Positions 31,474 through 40,748 of a stretch of 64,000 nt of DNA are shown here, piece after piece. The translations under genes and the position numbers were made by a program. Every line of letters begins with the position of its first letter. The stretch's first letter is position 1. Under the pieces are notes generated by a model that worked only from the letters and a program-made list of their open reading frames with translations, did no database searches and had not been told where the DNA came from. The DNA comes from an uncultured Gammaproteobacteria bacterium (GTDB lineage Bacteria > Pseudomonadota > Gammaproteobacteria > Pseudomonadales > Litorivicinaceae), in the NCBI GenBank assembly GCA_913057215.1, contig CAJXNQ010000001.1, positions 62,001 through 126,000 on the forward strand. The letters run 5' to 3'.

Positions 31474-34035
31474 ATGGTTTCACTTGTAATTGTTGAGTCA
31501 CCTGCAAAAGCGAAGACGATCAACAAATATTTGGGCAACGATTTCATTGTGAAATCGAGCGTGGGACACATCCGCGATTTGCCGACCTCGGGGTCTGGAA
31601 CGAAAGAGCGGGCGACTCCGGATGCCTCCTTGTCGAAAGAGGAAAAGGCGCAGCGTCAATTGATTCGACGTATGGGAATCGACCCAGAGCACGGCTGGCA
31701 GGCGCACTATGAGATTTTGCCGGGCAAAGAGAAAGTGGTCGCAGAGCTTAAAAAGCTCGCAGCCAAAGCAGAGCGCGTGTTTCTTGCCACGGATTTGGAT
31801 CGCGAGGGGGAAGCGATTGCCTGGCACCTACAAGAAACCATCGGTGGCGATCCGAGCAAATATCAACGGGTCACTTTTTCTGAGATCACCAAGTCTGCGA
31901 TTCAGGCAGCCTTTGCCAAACCTTCACAGGTCAATGTCGATCGCGTCAATGCACAGCAAGCGCGGCGATTCCTCGATCGGGTGGTGGGCTACATGGTGTC
32001 GCCTTTACTCTGGGCGAAGATTGCCCGCGGGCTGAGCGCAGGTCGAGTTCAGTCGGTGGCTGTCCGCTTGGTTGTTGAGCGTGAGCGTGCGATCCGAGCC
32101 TTTGTCCCTGAGGAGTATTGGGAGATCTTTGCTGATCTCTCGCACGCCCAGGGTGCGGCCCGGTTTCAGATTGTCGAGTGTGACGGCAAACCCTTTAAAC
32201 CGACGCGGGAAGCCGACGCGACAGTTGCGACCCAAGCGCTAGAACGGGCCCAATTCCAAGTGGCTGAGCGCGAGAGTAAACCCGGTAAAACGCGTCCCCC
32301 AGCACCCTTTATTACCTCAACGTTGCAGCAGGCAGCCAGCCAGCGACTCGGGTTTGGGGTGAAAAAGACCATGACGCTCGCACAGCGTCTGTATGAGGCT
32401 GGCCTGATCACGTACATGCGGACCGACTCGACCTATCTCTCCAACGATGCCATTGGTTCAGTTAGGGGATTGATTGAGAAGACGTTTGAGCCGAAATATC
32501 TGCCGGAAAAACCGAACTTTTATTCGTCGCGTGAAAATGCCCAAGAGGCACACGAAGCGATTCGGCCATCCGATGTGACCAAACGCGCCGAGCACCTCTC
32601 TCAGGTTGAGCGAGACGCGCAACGACTCTATGAGTTGATCTGGCGCCAATTTGTGGCCTGTCAAATGACGCCTGCGGAATACTTAACCACCACGGTCAAG
32701 GTGGATGCTGCTGGCTATAGGCTGAGGGCGCGCGGTAAGGTCACCACGTTCCCTGGGTATCAGGCGATTCTACCGCCAGGTGGCAAAGGGGACGATGCCG
32801 CTGAGTTACCCGACGTCCAAGTCGGTGATGTGATGTCACTTGACGCACTGGATCCTCAACAAAAATTTACCTCGCCACCGGCTCGATTTAATGAGGCCTC
32901 ACTGGTTCGCGAATTGGAAAAGCAAGGCATTGGGCGGCCCTCGACGTATGCAGCCATCATCTCAACTATTCAGGATCGAGGATATGTTGAGATGGAGGGG
33001 CGACGCCTGTTCGCGACCAAGATGGGTGAAATCGTCACGGATCGATTGGCTGAAAATTTCAGCGATCTCATGAGTTATGACTTCACCGCCGGGATGGAAG
33101 ACTCACTTGACGATGTTGCTGAGGGACGGAAAGACTGGATTCGTCTACTCGATGAATTCTATCAAGAGTTTAAAGGCAAGCTTGATCATGCGGCGAGTGC
33201 AGAGGGCATGCGGCCCAACACCCCGACTGAGACAGATATCCCCTGTCCGACGTGCCAGCGTCCGATGATGATCCGCACCGCAACAACAGGAGTGTTTTTG
33301 GGGTGTTCTGGCTATCAGCTTCCGCCAAAGGAGCGCTGTAAGACCACCATCAATCTGATTCCTGGCGATGAAGCCATTGCCGAGGGTGAAGAGGCTGAGA
33401 CTCAAGCATTGATGGATAAAGCCCGCTGTCCACTGTGCCAGACGGCGATGGACTCCTATCTCATTGATGAGGGGCGGAAGTTACATGTGTGCGGCAACAA
33501 TCCCGACTGTCAGGGCTACACCATCGAACAAGGACAATACAAGATCAAAGGCTATGACGGGCCGGTGATCGAATGCGATAAATGTGCCTCTGAGATGCAG
33601 TTACGCACCGGGCGATTTGGGAAGTTTTTTGGATGCACCAATGCCGAGTGCAAAAATACACGGAAGCTTCTGAAAAATGGGCAGCCTGCGCCACCGAAGA
33701 TGGATCCGATCCCGATGCCTTGGTTGAAGTGTCAGAAGGTCGAGGACACCTATGTGATGCGCGATGGAGCCAGTGGATTGTTTCTAGCGGCCAGCGGGTT
33801 TCCGAAAAATCGTGAGACACGAGCTCCGTTGGTGTCTGAGGTCATCTCAGTCAAAGACCAATTGGATCCGAAGTATCACTTTTTACTCTCAGCACCGACA
33901 GAGGATCCCGATGGAAACCCAGCGCAGGTTCGGTTTTCACGGAAACTGAATGCGCAGTACGTGATGAGTGAGGTCGATGGTAAAGCGACTAAGTGGAAGC
34001 TTTATTACACCAACGGGCGTTGGTTGAGCGACTGA
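31474..34035 (+). CDS. topA: DNA topoisomerase I
   Basis: An 853-residue type IA topoisomerase. The Toprim domain opens [17 protein letters not shown] and has [16 protein letters not shown]. The catalytic tyrosine is Tyr314 in ITYMRTDST. The C-terminus has three four-Cys zinc fingers (starting CPTC, CPLC and CDKC), then a further tail. Family knowledge: it relaxes negative supercoils. AAGAGGG precedes the ATG. Its stop overlaps the start of the DUF6586 gene by one base. Confidence 0.97.
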   Translation: MVSLVIVESPAKAKTINKYLGNDFIVKSSVGHIRDLPTSGSGTKERATPDASLSKEEKAQRQLIRRMGIDPEHGWQAHYEILPGKEKVVAELKKLAAKAERVFLATDLDREGEAIAWHLQETIGGDPSKYQRVTFSEITKSAIQAAFAKPSQVNVDRVNAQQARRFLDRVVGYMVSPLLWAKIARGLSAGRVQSVAVRLVVERERAIRAFVPEEYWEIFADLSHAQGAARFQIVECDGKPFKPTREADATVATQALERAQFQVAERESKPGKTRPPAPFITSTLQQAASQRLGFGVKKTMTLAQRLYEAGLITYMRTDSTYLSNDAIGSVRGLIEKTFEPKYLPEKPNFYSSRENAQEAHEAIRPSDVTKRAEHLSQVERDAQRLYELIWRQFVACQMTPAEYLTTTVKVDAAGYRLRARGKVTTFPGYQAILPPGGKGDDAAELPDVQVGDVMSLDALDPQQKFTSPPARFNEASLVRELEKQGIGRPSTYAAIISTIQDRGYVEMEGRRLFATKMGEIVTDRLAENFSDLMSYDFTAGMEDSLDDVAEGRKDWIRLLDEFYQEFKGKLDHAASAEGMRPNTPTETDIPCPTCQRPMMIRTATTGVFLGCSGYQLPPKERCKTTINLIPGDEAIAEGEEAETQALMDKARCPLCQTAMDSYLIDEGRKLHVCGNNPDCQGYTIEQGQYKIKGYDGPVIECDKCASEMQLRTGRFGKFFGCTNAECKNTRKLLKNGQPAPPKMDPIPMPWLKCQKVEDTYVMRDGASGLFLAASGFPKNRETRAPLVSEVISVKDQLDPKYHFLLSAPTEDPDGNPAQVRFSRKLNAQYVMSEVDGKATKWKLYYTNGRWLSD

Positions 34036-34517
34036 TGCGACCGGTTCGAACGCGTCGTCGTGCGTTGGAGGCCTTGGCCAAAACCAAAGCGCTTGTCAGT
34101 GTTGAGAGCAAAACCCGGGTTGAGGCACATGCGCTGAGCGAAGCCGTGCTCCACCAAATCCATGCCACCTGGCTTGCACTGATCCGTCAAGCCGGGGACG
34201 CCCATGGGCTTAAGCCCGAGTTGATTGAATCGCTTGAGGATTTGAATCGTCAACTGACCGATCGTGGATTGCCCTCTGCGGAAGCTGATGCACTGACGCG
34301 CCTGGCCAACGATCGAGCGGATTGGGTATATCATTTTTTGGAGCGATACCGCGCAATCTGTTGTCCGCCAGAGGCCACTCAGTCGACGCACCCTGATGCC
34401 ATTCCATTGAACGATCAGTCTGAGATCGAAGCAATCGCCCAAGCACGTTATCGCCCCTGGGTCGATGCGCTGAGTGACTTGGTTGAGTCGTATCAAACCC
34501 GCTTTGATGAATCTTAA
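34035..34517 (+). CDS. DUF6586-like protein after topA
   Basis: A 160-residue, mostly helical protein without a signal peptide. Family knowledge: a gene of this size follows topA in Pseudomonas and is listed as DUF6586, with no known function; I infer identity from position and general pattern. I use the ATG at 34035, one base overlap with topA (TGATG), rather than the longer frame at 33993. It converges on lexA; both stop codons lie in one palindrome. Confidence 0.7.
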   Translation: MRPVRTRRRALEALAKTKALVSVESKTRVEAHALSEAVLHQIHATWLALIRQAGDAHGLKPELIESLEDLNRQLTDRGLPSAEADALTRLANDRADWVYHFLERYRAICCPPEATQSTHPDAIPLNDQSEIEAIAQARYRPWVDALSDLVESYQTRFDES

Positions 34518-34528
34518 ACGCGTGTTTA
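34515..34528. other. Palindrome holding both convergent stop codons
   Basis: TAAACGCGTGTTTA at 34515-34528: 5-bp arms TAAAC/GTTTA around GCGT. The TAA of the DUF6586 gene is its left end and the TAA of lexA, read on the other strand, is its right end. Confidence 0.5.
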
Positions 34529-35149
34529 GAGGTCAGTCCGGATGACTCCAACTGCATGTCCTTCAATGAAAAAATCATCTCCAGGTCGGACCTCGATCGG
34601 GGCGTAAGCTGGGTTTTCAGCGATCAAACGGCATTGATCGCCAGTGGTCTCCAAGCGTTTGACCGTGACATCACCCTCAAGTCGAGCCACAACAACATCA
34701 CCGGATTGCGCAGTTTCGGACTTTTTAACGGCCAATAGATCACCATCGAGTATTCCGACCCCCATCATGGAATCGCCTTGCACGCGTAACAAATAATCCG
34801 GCTTATCTGGAAACAGCTCGGCTTGCACAGGCACCGTTTTCTCAACATGAGCAATGGAATCAATCGGTGCCCCGGCTGCCACCTTACCAATCACAGGGAG
34901 TCCGGTCTCATCACTCGGTTGATCGTCTGGTGGGATCAGACACTGGATGCCACGACTTGCGCCGCCCTGCAGACGGATCGCACCACGTCGCTCCAATGCA
35001 CGAAGGTGCGATTCAGCTGCGTTGACGGAGCGAAATCCCAGCGTATCGGCGATTTCAGCACGGGTTGGCGGGCGCCCGTCCTGGCGCAGGGCCTCCTGGA
35101 TGACATCCAAGACGCGTTGTTGTGCTTTGGTGAGTCGTATCTCTTCCAT
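34526..35149 (-). CDS. lexA: LexA repressor
   Basis: A 207-residue repressor-protease. The N-terminal winged helix is LTKAQQRVLDVIQEAL to FRSVNAAESHLRAL. The self-cleavage site Ala-Gly lies in VAAGAPI, the catalytic serine in GDSMMGVGI and the lysine in LLAVKKSE. Family knowledge: it represses SOS genes until RecA-ssDNA triggers cleavage. The ATG at 35149 is chosen by homology; a TTG at 35179 would add ten residues. No good ribosome site is visible. A LexA box abuts the start. Confidence 0.96.
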   Translation of the reverse strand: MEEIRLTKAQQRVLDVIQEALRQDGRPPTRAEIADTLGFRSVNAAESHLRALERRGAIRLQGGASRGIQCLIPPDDQPSDETGLPVIGKVAAGAPIDSIAHVEKTVPVQAELFPDKPDYLLRVQGDSMMGVGILDGDLLAVKKSETAQSGDVVVARLEGDVTVKRLETTGDQCRLIAENPAYAPIEVRPGDDFFIEGHAVGVIRTDL

Positions 35150-35150
35150 A

Positions 35151-35166
35151 CTGGATAAATTACCAG
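35151..35166. promoter_or_regulatory. LexA (SOS) box in front of lexA
   Basis: CTGGATAAATTACCAG at 35151-35166 fits the gammaproteobacterial consensus CTG-N10-CAG and is AT-rich in the centre. It lies in the 36-base gap between argF and lexA, one base from the lexA ATG. Autoregulation of lexA is expected from family knowledge. Confidence 0.8.
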
Positions 35167-35185
35167 TATCTGGAGTCAATGTGAA

Positions 35186-36094
35186 TCAATTTAGGATGAA
35201 ATGTTCCAATAACGCTTTTTGCGCATGTAACCGATTCCCGGCCTGTTCCCACACATGGCGGGTGCGCGGATCGTGAAAGAGTCCGTGGCTGATTTCTTCG
35301 CCTTGATGCGCGGGCAAGCAGTGGAGGAAGCAGACATTGTCAGCGGCCTTATCAAGGAGTGACGCAGTGACCTGATAGTGTGCAAAATCCTGTTTGCGTC
35401 TCGCCTGCTCTGCTTCTTGGCCCATGCTGGCCCAGACATCTGTTGTGACAACCTGAGCCTGTTCGACGGCGCGGGCCGGATCTGGCTCAAAGTGCACCTG
35501 ACCCCTGCCAAGCTTCACCCACTCTGGATCTGGTGCGTATCCATCTGGATGCGACACGGTCAGGTTAAACCCAAAGATGCCGGCGGCTTCGCAATAGGTT
35601 TGACACATATTGTTGCCATCACCGATCCAAACCACCTTGAGATCTTCAAGGTGCCCAAATTCCGCACGAATCGCTTGTAGGTCAGCGAGAAGTTGGCAGG
35701 GATGGCAGCTGTCTGACAGGCCATTGATGACTGGAATCGAGGACGCCTGACTGAAGTCGATCAGCTTTTGATGGTGATCGGTGCGAATCATGACCGCGCT
35801 GACCATCTGTGAGAGCACGCGTGCTGTATCTTCAAGCGGTTCACCGCGGCCAAGTTGGCTGTCATTGGGTGACAAGAAGATCGCGGAACCGCCGAGCTGA
35901 TTCATGCCGGCTTCAAAGCTCACGCGCGTTCGGGTTGATGATTTTTCAAAGATCATCGCCAGCACGTGGCGGCTCAGTGTATCGAGTCGGTCTCCGCGTT
36001 GATGTGCTTCTTTGAGGACGCGTGCGCGGTCGAGCACTTTAAAATGATGCTCGACGGACAAATCATTCAACGTAAGAAAATGTGAGGTCGCCAT
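35186..36094 (-). CDS. argF: Ornithine carbamoyltransferase
   Basis: A 302-residue enzyme with the carbamoyl-phosphate site STRTR (residues 53-57), the ornithine-side HCLP motif near residue 260, and SDSCHPCQLLADL in mid-protein. Family knowledge: it makes citrulline in arginine synthesis. I prefer the ATG at 36094 (MATSHFLTLNDL); an upstream in-frame ATG at 36139 adds an unlikely leader. lexA lies downstream on the same strand. No ARG box was identified. Confidence 0.94.
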   Translation of the reverse strand: MATSHFLTLNDLSVEHHFKVLDRARVLKEAHQRGDRLDTLSRHVLAMIFEKSSTRTRVSFEAGMNQLGGSAIFLSPNDSQLGRGEPLEDTARVLSQMVSAVMIRTDHHQKLIDFSQASSIPVINGLSDSCHPCQLLADLQAIRAEFGHLEDLKVVWIGDGNNMCQTYCEAAGIFGFNLTVSHPDGYAPDPEWVKLGRGQVHFEPDPARAVEQAQVVTTDVWASMGQEAEQARRKQDFAHYQVTASLLDKAADNVCFLHCLPAHQGEEISHGLFHDPRTRHVWEQAGNRLHAQKALLEHFILN

Positions 36095-36161
36095 ACCCGT
36101 ATCCCGGAAAAGCGGCCTAGTGTAGCATTGCAATGTCACCCAAGCGAGTTATGAGGAGCGT

Positions 36162-36488
36162 ATGAGCACTCTCGAAACGATCAAAAGCCAGATCTCTGAA
36201 AACCCCGTGCTGTTATACATGAAGGGTACCCCGGACCAGCCACAGTGTGGGTTTTCATCCCAGACCGTTCAGGCGTTGATGGCGTGCGGACGGCCGTTTT
36301 CATTTGTAAATATTCTGGAGCATCCAGACATCCGTGCAGAACTTCCAAAATACGCGGAGTGGCCAACCTTCCCTCAATTGTGGATCAATGGAGAATTGGT
36401 CGGTGGATGTGACATCGTGCTTGAAATGTACCAGTCCGGCGAACTCAAGCCGATGGTGGAAGAGGCGTCGCCCGAAGCTTCTGAGTAA
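36162..36488 (+). CDS. grxD: Monothiol glutaredoxin (Grx4 type)
   Basis: A 108-residue glutaredoxin with the monothiol active site CGFS (QCGFSSQTVQ, near residue 29), WPTFPQLWINGELVGGCDI and a glutathione-binding cis-Pro. Family knowledge: Grx4 proteins carry [2Fe-2S] clusters, often with a BolA partner. ATG at 36162 follows GAGGAG. The last 44 bases overlap the end of the kinase on the other strand. Confidence 0.94.
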   Translation: MSTLETIKSQISENPVLLYMKGTPDQPQCGFSSQTVQALMACGRPFSFVNILEHPDIRAELPKYAEWPTFPQLWINGELVGGCDIVLEMYQSGELKPMVEEASPEASE

Positions 36489-39400
36489 GCAATGATCTCA
36501 GTGCAGCCGGCTTCAGTGGTTTATGGAGCACGGTTGCACCCACCTCACGCGCTTGGCCGCGCATATCCTCACTCCGATCCGCAGTGATCAGAATAGAGAT
36601 GAGATCACCTCTCAGCGCATTTAAAACTGCGATCACATCGACCCCAATCGCATCGTTGTCGAGGTGGTAGTCGATGAGCGCAACCTGAATTTCGGGGTGT
36701 GCTTTGATCAGTGACTTCGCATCGTCGAGATCTTGCCCAGTGTATACAGTAGCTCCCCAGCCGCCCAAAAGAGCCCGCATCCCATCGAGAATCGAATGGT
36801 CGTTGTCGATGGTGAGAACGGAGCGTCCAGCCAAGGGTTGCCCAAGTGCGGTGTGCTGTCGTTGTGCGCGCCTCGTGAGCGCTTGAGGTGGAGCCTCAGA
36901 GGCGGGGAGGCTGACTGAAAAACATGAGCCGACACCCGGTGTGGAATGGACTTTCAGTGTCAGTCCGAGCAGGTCACAAATTCGCTTCGAAATCGATAAG
37001 CCGAGGCCCAATCCTTTTTTCTCCGTCTTCACGCCCTCAGACAGTCGTTTGAATTCATCAAAGATAGACGGTAAGTCATCGGCATGCATACCGATCCCGG
37101 TATCCCAGATTTCGATACGGACCTCTGAACCAAAAGTCCGGACCGCAAATAACACACGTCCGTTTGCTTCGGTGTAGCGAAGTGCATTGGATAAGAAATT
37201 TTGCAACACGCGTCTCAAAAGTTTGGGATCTGTATCCACGACCACGTCACGAAAACGAGCACGAAAGGCAATATCTCGATTCTGGGCAATCACCTGGAAT
37301 TCCTGCGTGAGCTGCTCAAACAGTTCTTTGAGCGCAAAAGGTCTGGGTTCGGGATGCAATGCCCCAGCATCGAGCTTGGAGATCTCAAGGAGGGTCGAAA
37401 TCAGATTTTCAGCGGACGTCAGTGCGCCCTCAAGGTGCCCTGTGAGCTCGCGCATCTCATCATCGTCGGCCCGCTCGGCAAGCGTGGTTGTAAAAAGACG
37501 TGCTGCGTTCAGTGGTTGCAGTAGATCATGAGAGGCAGCTGCTAAGAACCGGGTCTTGGAGAGATTGGCTTGCTCGGTTGCCTTGACGGCCTCAGTGAGC
37601 GCCGCTTCGGTCTCAGCGCGGCGCGTATTTTCGGAGGCCAGCGCTGCATTGACTGACTGCAACTCTTCGGTCCGGCTGGATACGCGCTCTTCCAAGGTTT
37701 GGTTTGAGATCTCAAGTGCACGCTTGGCCTCATTCCGCTCCGTCACATCCTGGTACAAGACGAAGATCCCTTGCACGTCTCCTGAGTCATTGCGGTGTGG
37801 AACATAGAGTGCTTCAAACTCTTTTTGATCATCGCCGCGGGCAATGCTCACTTCAAACCGTTGTCTGCGTCCTTCGAAGGCTCGCTCAAGGTATGGCTTT
37901 CGCAGCTCGAATTCTTCAGGCGTAAATATTTCAGAATTCGGTCGACCGATGACCTGCTCACGCCAGACGCGCAGGGTACGTTCGAAGGCTTTGTTGATGA
38001 ATTGGATACGCCAATCTTGATCAACGTAGGCGATCATGGCCGGGAGGTTATCGGTATAGACACGAATCGCCTGTTCGGATTCACGCAGTGCGGTCTCGGT
38101 CTCTTTATAGGGCGTGATGTCTGAGAAACTCGTGACATAGCCACCATTTGGCATGGGCTGGCCGATGATCTCGAGTGTCACGCCAGTCGATAGTAACGAT
38201 TCGCGGCGATACGCTGTGCCCTTGTTGAGGTGATCCAGTCGACGCTGCAGTGCGATTTCAATCTGTTCCTCAGTCTGGTAATCACCGATTAATCCGCGCG
38301 ATGCGTTAAACCGAAAGATACTGGCAATCGGTTTACCAACAGCCAAAAAATCCTCCGGAAATTCGAAGATATCCTCATAGCGCTTATTCCAGGCTACGAG
38401 ATTTTGATTCTGGTCAACGACACTGATCCCTTGAGGCAGGTGTTCGATCGCCCGTCGTAAGAGCTCTTGATTTTGCCGCGCAAGTGTTGAGGCCTCATCA
38501 ACCAAAGAGACCAGCTCACCCAGATGGATGCGTCGTCCGCGAGCCGCTGATCGAACCACCAGGCGCGCTGAGGTGTAGCCGATTTCTTGCGCAAGCACTG
38601 ACTCAACTGCATTGATCAGTTCAGCCGGTGCGGGGTCTCGATCACTCAACTGACTCAGTTGGTGTTGGCTGATATAGGTTTCTAAGATGTATTGCACGCG
38701 ATCATTGCCGATGAAACGTGATGCCAAGGTGGTCAAATCACCCACTCGCATGTCGGCTCGGAATTTTCGGCCACTCAGTGGTGCGGCGGTGCTGACATCG
38801 ACAAAGGTTGCCGCCTGAACACGATCAACCAATTGCGAGCTCGTCAGCGAGGACACTGCAAAATACGTCAGCGTGTTGAAGCCCAGTGAGACGAGTACAC
38901 CAATACTTAAGGGGTCGGTCTCGACAACGGCGCTTAATGCAGCACTCCAAAGGACATAATCCATTTCAGGGAGCACCAAGATCGCCGCCCATGAGATGAG
39001 TCCAACCAGCATGCCAGACAAGGCTCCATATCGATTCCCGCCACGCCAGTAGAGTCCACCAAACAGGGCCGGCGCGAATTGCGCAGCTGCTGCGAATGCA
39101 ACAAGACCGATGGCTGCGAGTGAGCGTTCGCTGGTCGCGGCCTGATAATACAGCCACGCAAGTGCCATGATTCCAATGATGCAAAGTCGTCGGATGCTGA
39201 CCATGAGCCACGCCAGATCTTGCCGCTCGCGGAGGTCACTGCGTGTAGCGCGAAAGATCAAGGGTAAAATCAATTCGTTGGCAGCCATAATTGCAAGCGC
39301 CAGTGTTGAGACCAGGATCATCCCGGTGGCTGCTGACAGCCCGCCAAGAAAAGCCAGGGCGGCCAGTGGTTGATTATCAAAAGCCATTGGCAGTAACAAT

Positions 39401-40347
39401 ACAAACGCATCAGCCGGTGCGGAGTCGCCGAACTTCAGCATGCCGGCTGCGGCAATCGGAACCACGAAGACAATAAAGCCCAGTAAATACAGCGGAAAAA
39501 TCCATCGCGCTGGCTGTCGATATCTTGCATCCGGTGCTTCGACGAAGGTGACATGGAATTGCCTCGGCAGGCAAATGATGGCGATGGCGGCCAGAATCAA
39601 CTGTGTGAGGATGCTCCACTGTGAAAAGTTGGTGGAGAAGACTGTCGACACATTCGGGTTGGCCCGTGCTTGCGCGAAGAGATCGTCAAACCCGTCGAAT
39701 AATTGAAAACTGACGAACACGCCAACCAGCACAAAGGCGACCAGTTTCACGATGGATTCAAATGCGATCGCGATCATCATGCCGCGATTGTGATCACGCC
39801 GTTGTCCAGGCAGCCGTGTCCCAAATAGGATGGCAAACAGCGTGAGAAGGACGGCGGCAAAAAAGGCCGTATCGAAGACCTGCGGCGCATTGGTTGTGGG
39901 TGTCCCGCTCATGATGTTAAAGGTCTGGCCAACCGCTTTGAGCTGGAGCGCGATATACGGGATGGTGCCGAGCAGGGCGACGACAGTGGTCAGGACGGCC
40001 AGCGGCTGCGAACGTCCATAGCGGGCCGACATGAAGTCAGCCAATGACCCGATGTGATGCGTTCGTACGACGGCCGTGAATTTCTGCAGCACAGGCCAGG
40101 CGAATATAAACATCAACATCGGGCCAAGGTAGATGGGTAGGAATTCCCAGCCGTGATTCGCAGCCGAGCCGACAGCTCCGTAGTAGGTCCAACTGGTGGC
40201 ATAGACACCAATTGACAACGGATAAATCCAGCGCGCCGCTCGCGCACCGCCAAAAGAGGTGGTCGTGCGATCGCCATGCCACGCGATGATGAATAGAACA
40301 CCCAGGTACGACAGCGAAAGAATTGCGAGTTGCCAACTGAGCGCCAT
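36445..40347 (-). CDS. CrbS/MxtR-like sodium-symporter-fused hybrid sensor kinase
   Basis: A 1300-residue protein. Residues 1 to about 510 are a sodium-solute symporter (SSS) domain with roughly 12-13 helices. PAS-type domains follow (about 615-900), then a coiled coil, a HisKA domain with phospho-acceptor His940 (AASHDLLQPLN), an ATPase domain with DTGIGM and KGLGLGLSI, and a receiver domain with Asp1226 (LIDYHLD). Family knowledge: CrbS of Vibrio and MxtR of Pseudomonas share this layout and, with regulator CrbR/ErdR, turn on acetate use. No CrbR gene is seen here. It is divergent from a DUF4212-symporter pair; CbrA is the main alternative. Confidence 0.88.
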   Translation of the reverse strand: MALSWQLAILSLSYLGVLFIIAWHGDRTTTSFGGARAARWIYPLSIGVYATSWTYYGAVGSAANHGWEFLPIYLGPMLMFIFAWPVLQKFTAVVRTHHIGSLADFMSARYGRSQPLAVLTTVVALLGTIPYIALQLKAVGQTFNIMSGTPTTNAPQVFDTAFFAAVLLTLFAILFGTRLPGQRRDHNRGMMIAIAFESIVKLVAFVLVGVFVSFQLFDGFDDLFAQARANPNVSTVFSTNFSQWSILTQLILAAIAIICLPRQFHVTFVEAPDARYRQPARWIFPLYLLGFIVFVVPIAAAGMLKFGDSAPADAFVLLLPMAFDNQPLAALAFLGGLSAATGMILVSTLALAIMAANELILPLIFRATRSDLRERQDLAWLMVSIRRLCIIGIMALAWLYYQAATSERSLAAIGLVAFAAAAQFAPALFGGLYWRGGNRYGALSGMLVGLISWAAILVLPEMDYVLWSAALSAVVETDPLSIGVLVSLGFNTLTYFAVSSLTSSQLVDRVQAATFVDVSTAAPLSGRKFRADMRVGDLTTLASRFIGNDRVQYILETYISQHQLSQLSDRDPAPAELINAVESVLAQEIGYTSARLVVRSAARGRRIHLGELVSLVDEASTLARQNQELLRRAIEHLPQGISVVDQNQNLVAWNKRYEDIFEFPEDFLAVGKPIASIFRFNASRGLIGDYQTEEQIEIALQRRLDHLNKGTAYRRESLLSTGVTLEIIGQPMPNGGYVTSFSDITPYKETETALRESEQAIRVYTDNLPAMIAYVDQDWRIQFINKAFERTLRVWREQVIGRPNSEIFTPEEFELRKPYLERAFEGRRQRFEVSIARGDDQKEFEALYVPHRNDSGDVQGIFVLYQDVTERNEAKRALEISNQTLEERVSSRTEELQSVNAALASENTRRAETEAALTEAVKATEQANLSKTRFLAAASHDLLQPLNAARLFTTTLAERADDDEMRELTGHLEGALTSAENLISTLLEISKLDAGALHPEPRPFALKELFEQLTQEFQVIAQNRDIAFRARFRDVVVDTDPKLLRRVLQNFLSNALRYTEANGRVLFAVRTFGSEVRIEIWDTGIGMHADDLPSIFDEFKRLSEGVKTEKKGLGLGLSISKRICDLLGLTLKVHSTPGVGSCFSVSLPASEAPPQALTRRAQRQHTALGQPLAGRSVLTIDNDHSILDGMRALLGGWGATVYTGQDLDDAKSLIKAHPEIQVALIDYHLDNDAIGVDVIAVLNALRGDLISILITADRSEDMRGQAREVGATVLHKPLKPAALRSLLTQKLRATPLPPSA

Positions 40348-40366
40348 GCAGAGCCTTGTTTAATGA

Positions 40367-40417
40367 ACCAATGTATTAGGCATCATTGTACATAATACGA
40401 CCAATGTCCTGATTGGT
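40367..40417. repeat. ACCAAT repeats in the kinase/symporter divergent promoter
   Basis: Direct repeats ACCAATGT at 40367-40374 and 40400-40407 are 33 bases apart, about three helical turns. ACCAAT (40400-40405) and ATTGGT (40412-40417) also form an inverted repeat with a 6-base gap. They lie in the 137-base gap between the symporter-kinase and DUF4212 genes, so they could bind a regulator such as CrbR; this is inference. Confidence 0.45.
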
Positions 40418-40484
40418 GCCGCGCTTTTTGATGATACCGTCTCTTCGCTTTCTTTTTAGCTAACGATAATGAGGGTGAAGAAGC

Positions 40485-40739
40485 ATGGAAGAGCAAAAAG
40501 CTCAAGCCTATTGGCAGGAAAACATCCGAACCATCATGCAACTGATGGTCGTTTGGTTTGTCGCCTCCTATGGCTGCGGGGTCCTGTTTGTGGATCTGTT
40601 GGATACAATCGCCTTTGGCGGTTTTAAGCTCGGCTTCTGGTTTGCACAGCAGGGATCAATTTATGTGTTTTTGATTTTGATTTTTGTCTATGCAAAACGC
40701 ATGAATGCGATTGACGAAAAATACGACGTACACGAATAA
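40485..40739 (+). CDS. DUF4212 small membrane subunit
   Basis: An 84-residue protein with two hydrophobic helices (about residues 18-36 and 50-68). The N-terminal AQAYWQENIRTIMQLMVVWF and FWFAQQGSIYVFLILIFVYA match DUF4212, which is routinely found directly before a sodium-solute symporter of the VC_2705 group. The partner begins nine bases later, so the two probably form one transporter. GGGTGAAG precedes the ATG. Confidence 0.9.
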   Translation: MEEQKAQAYWQENIRTIMQLMVVWFVASYGCGVLFVDLLDTIAFGGFKLGFWFAQQGSIYVFLILIFVYAKRMNAIDEKYDVHE

Positions 40740-40748
40740 GGAGCCGAC

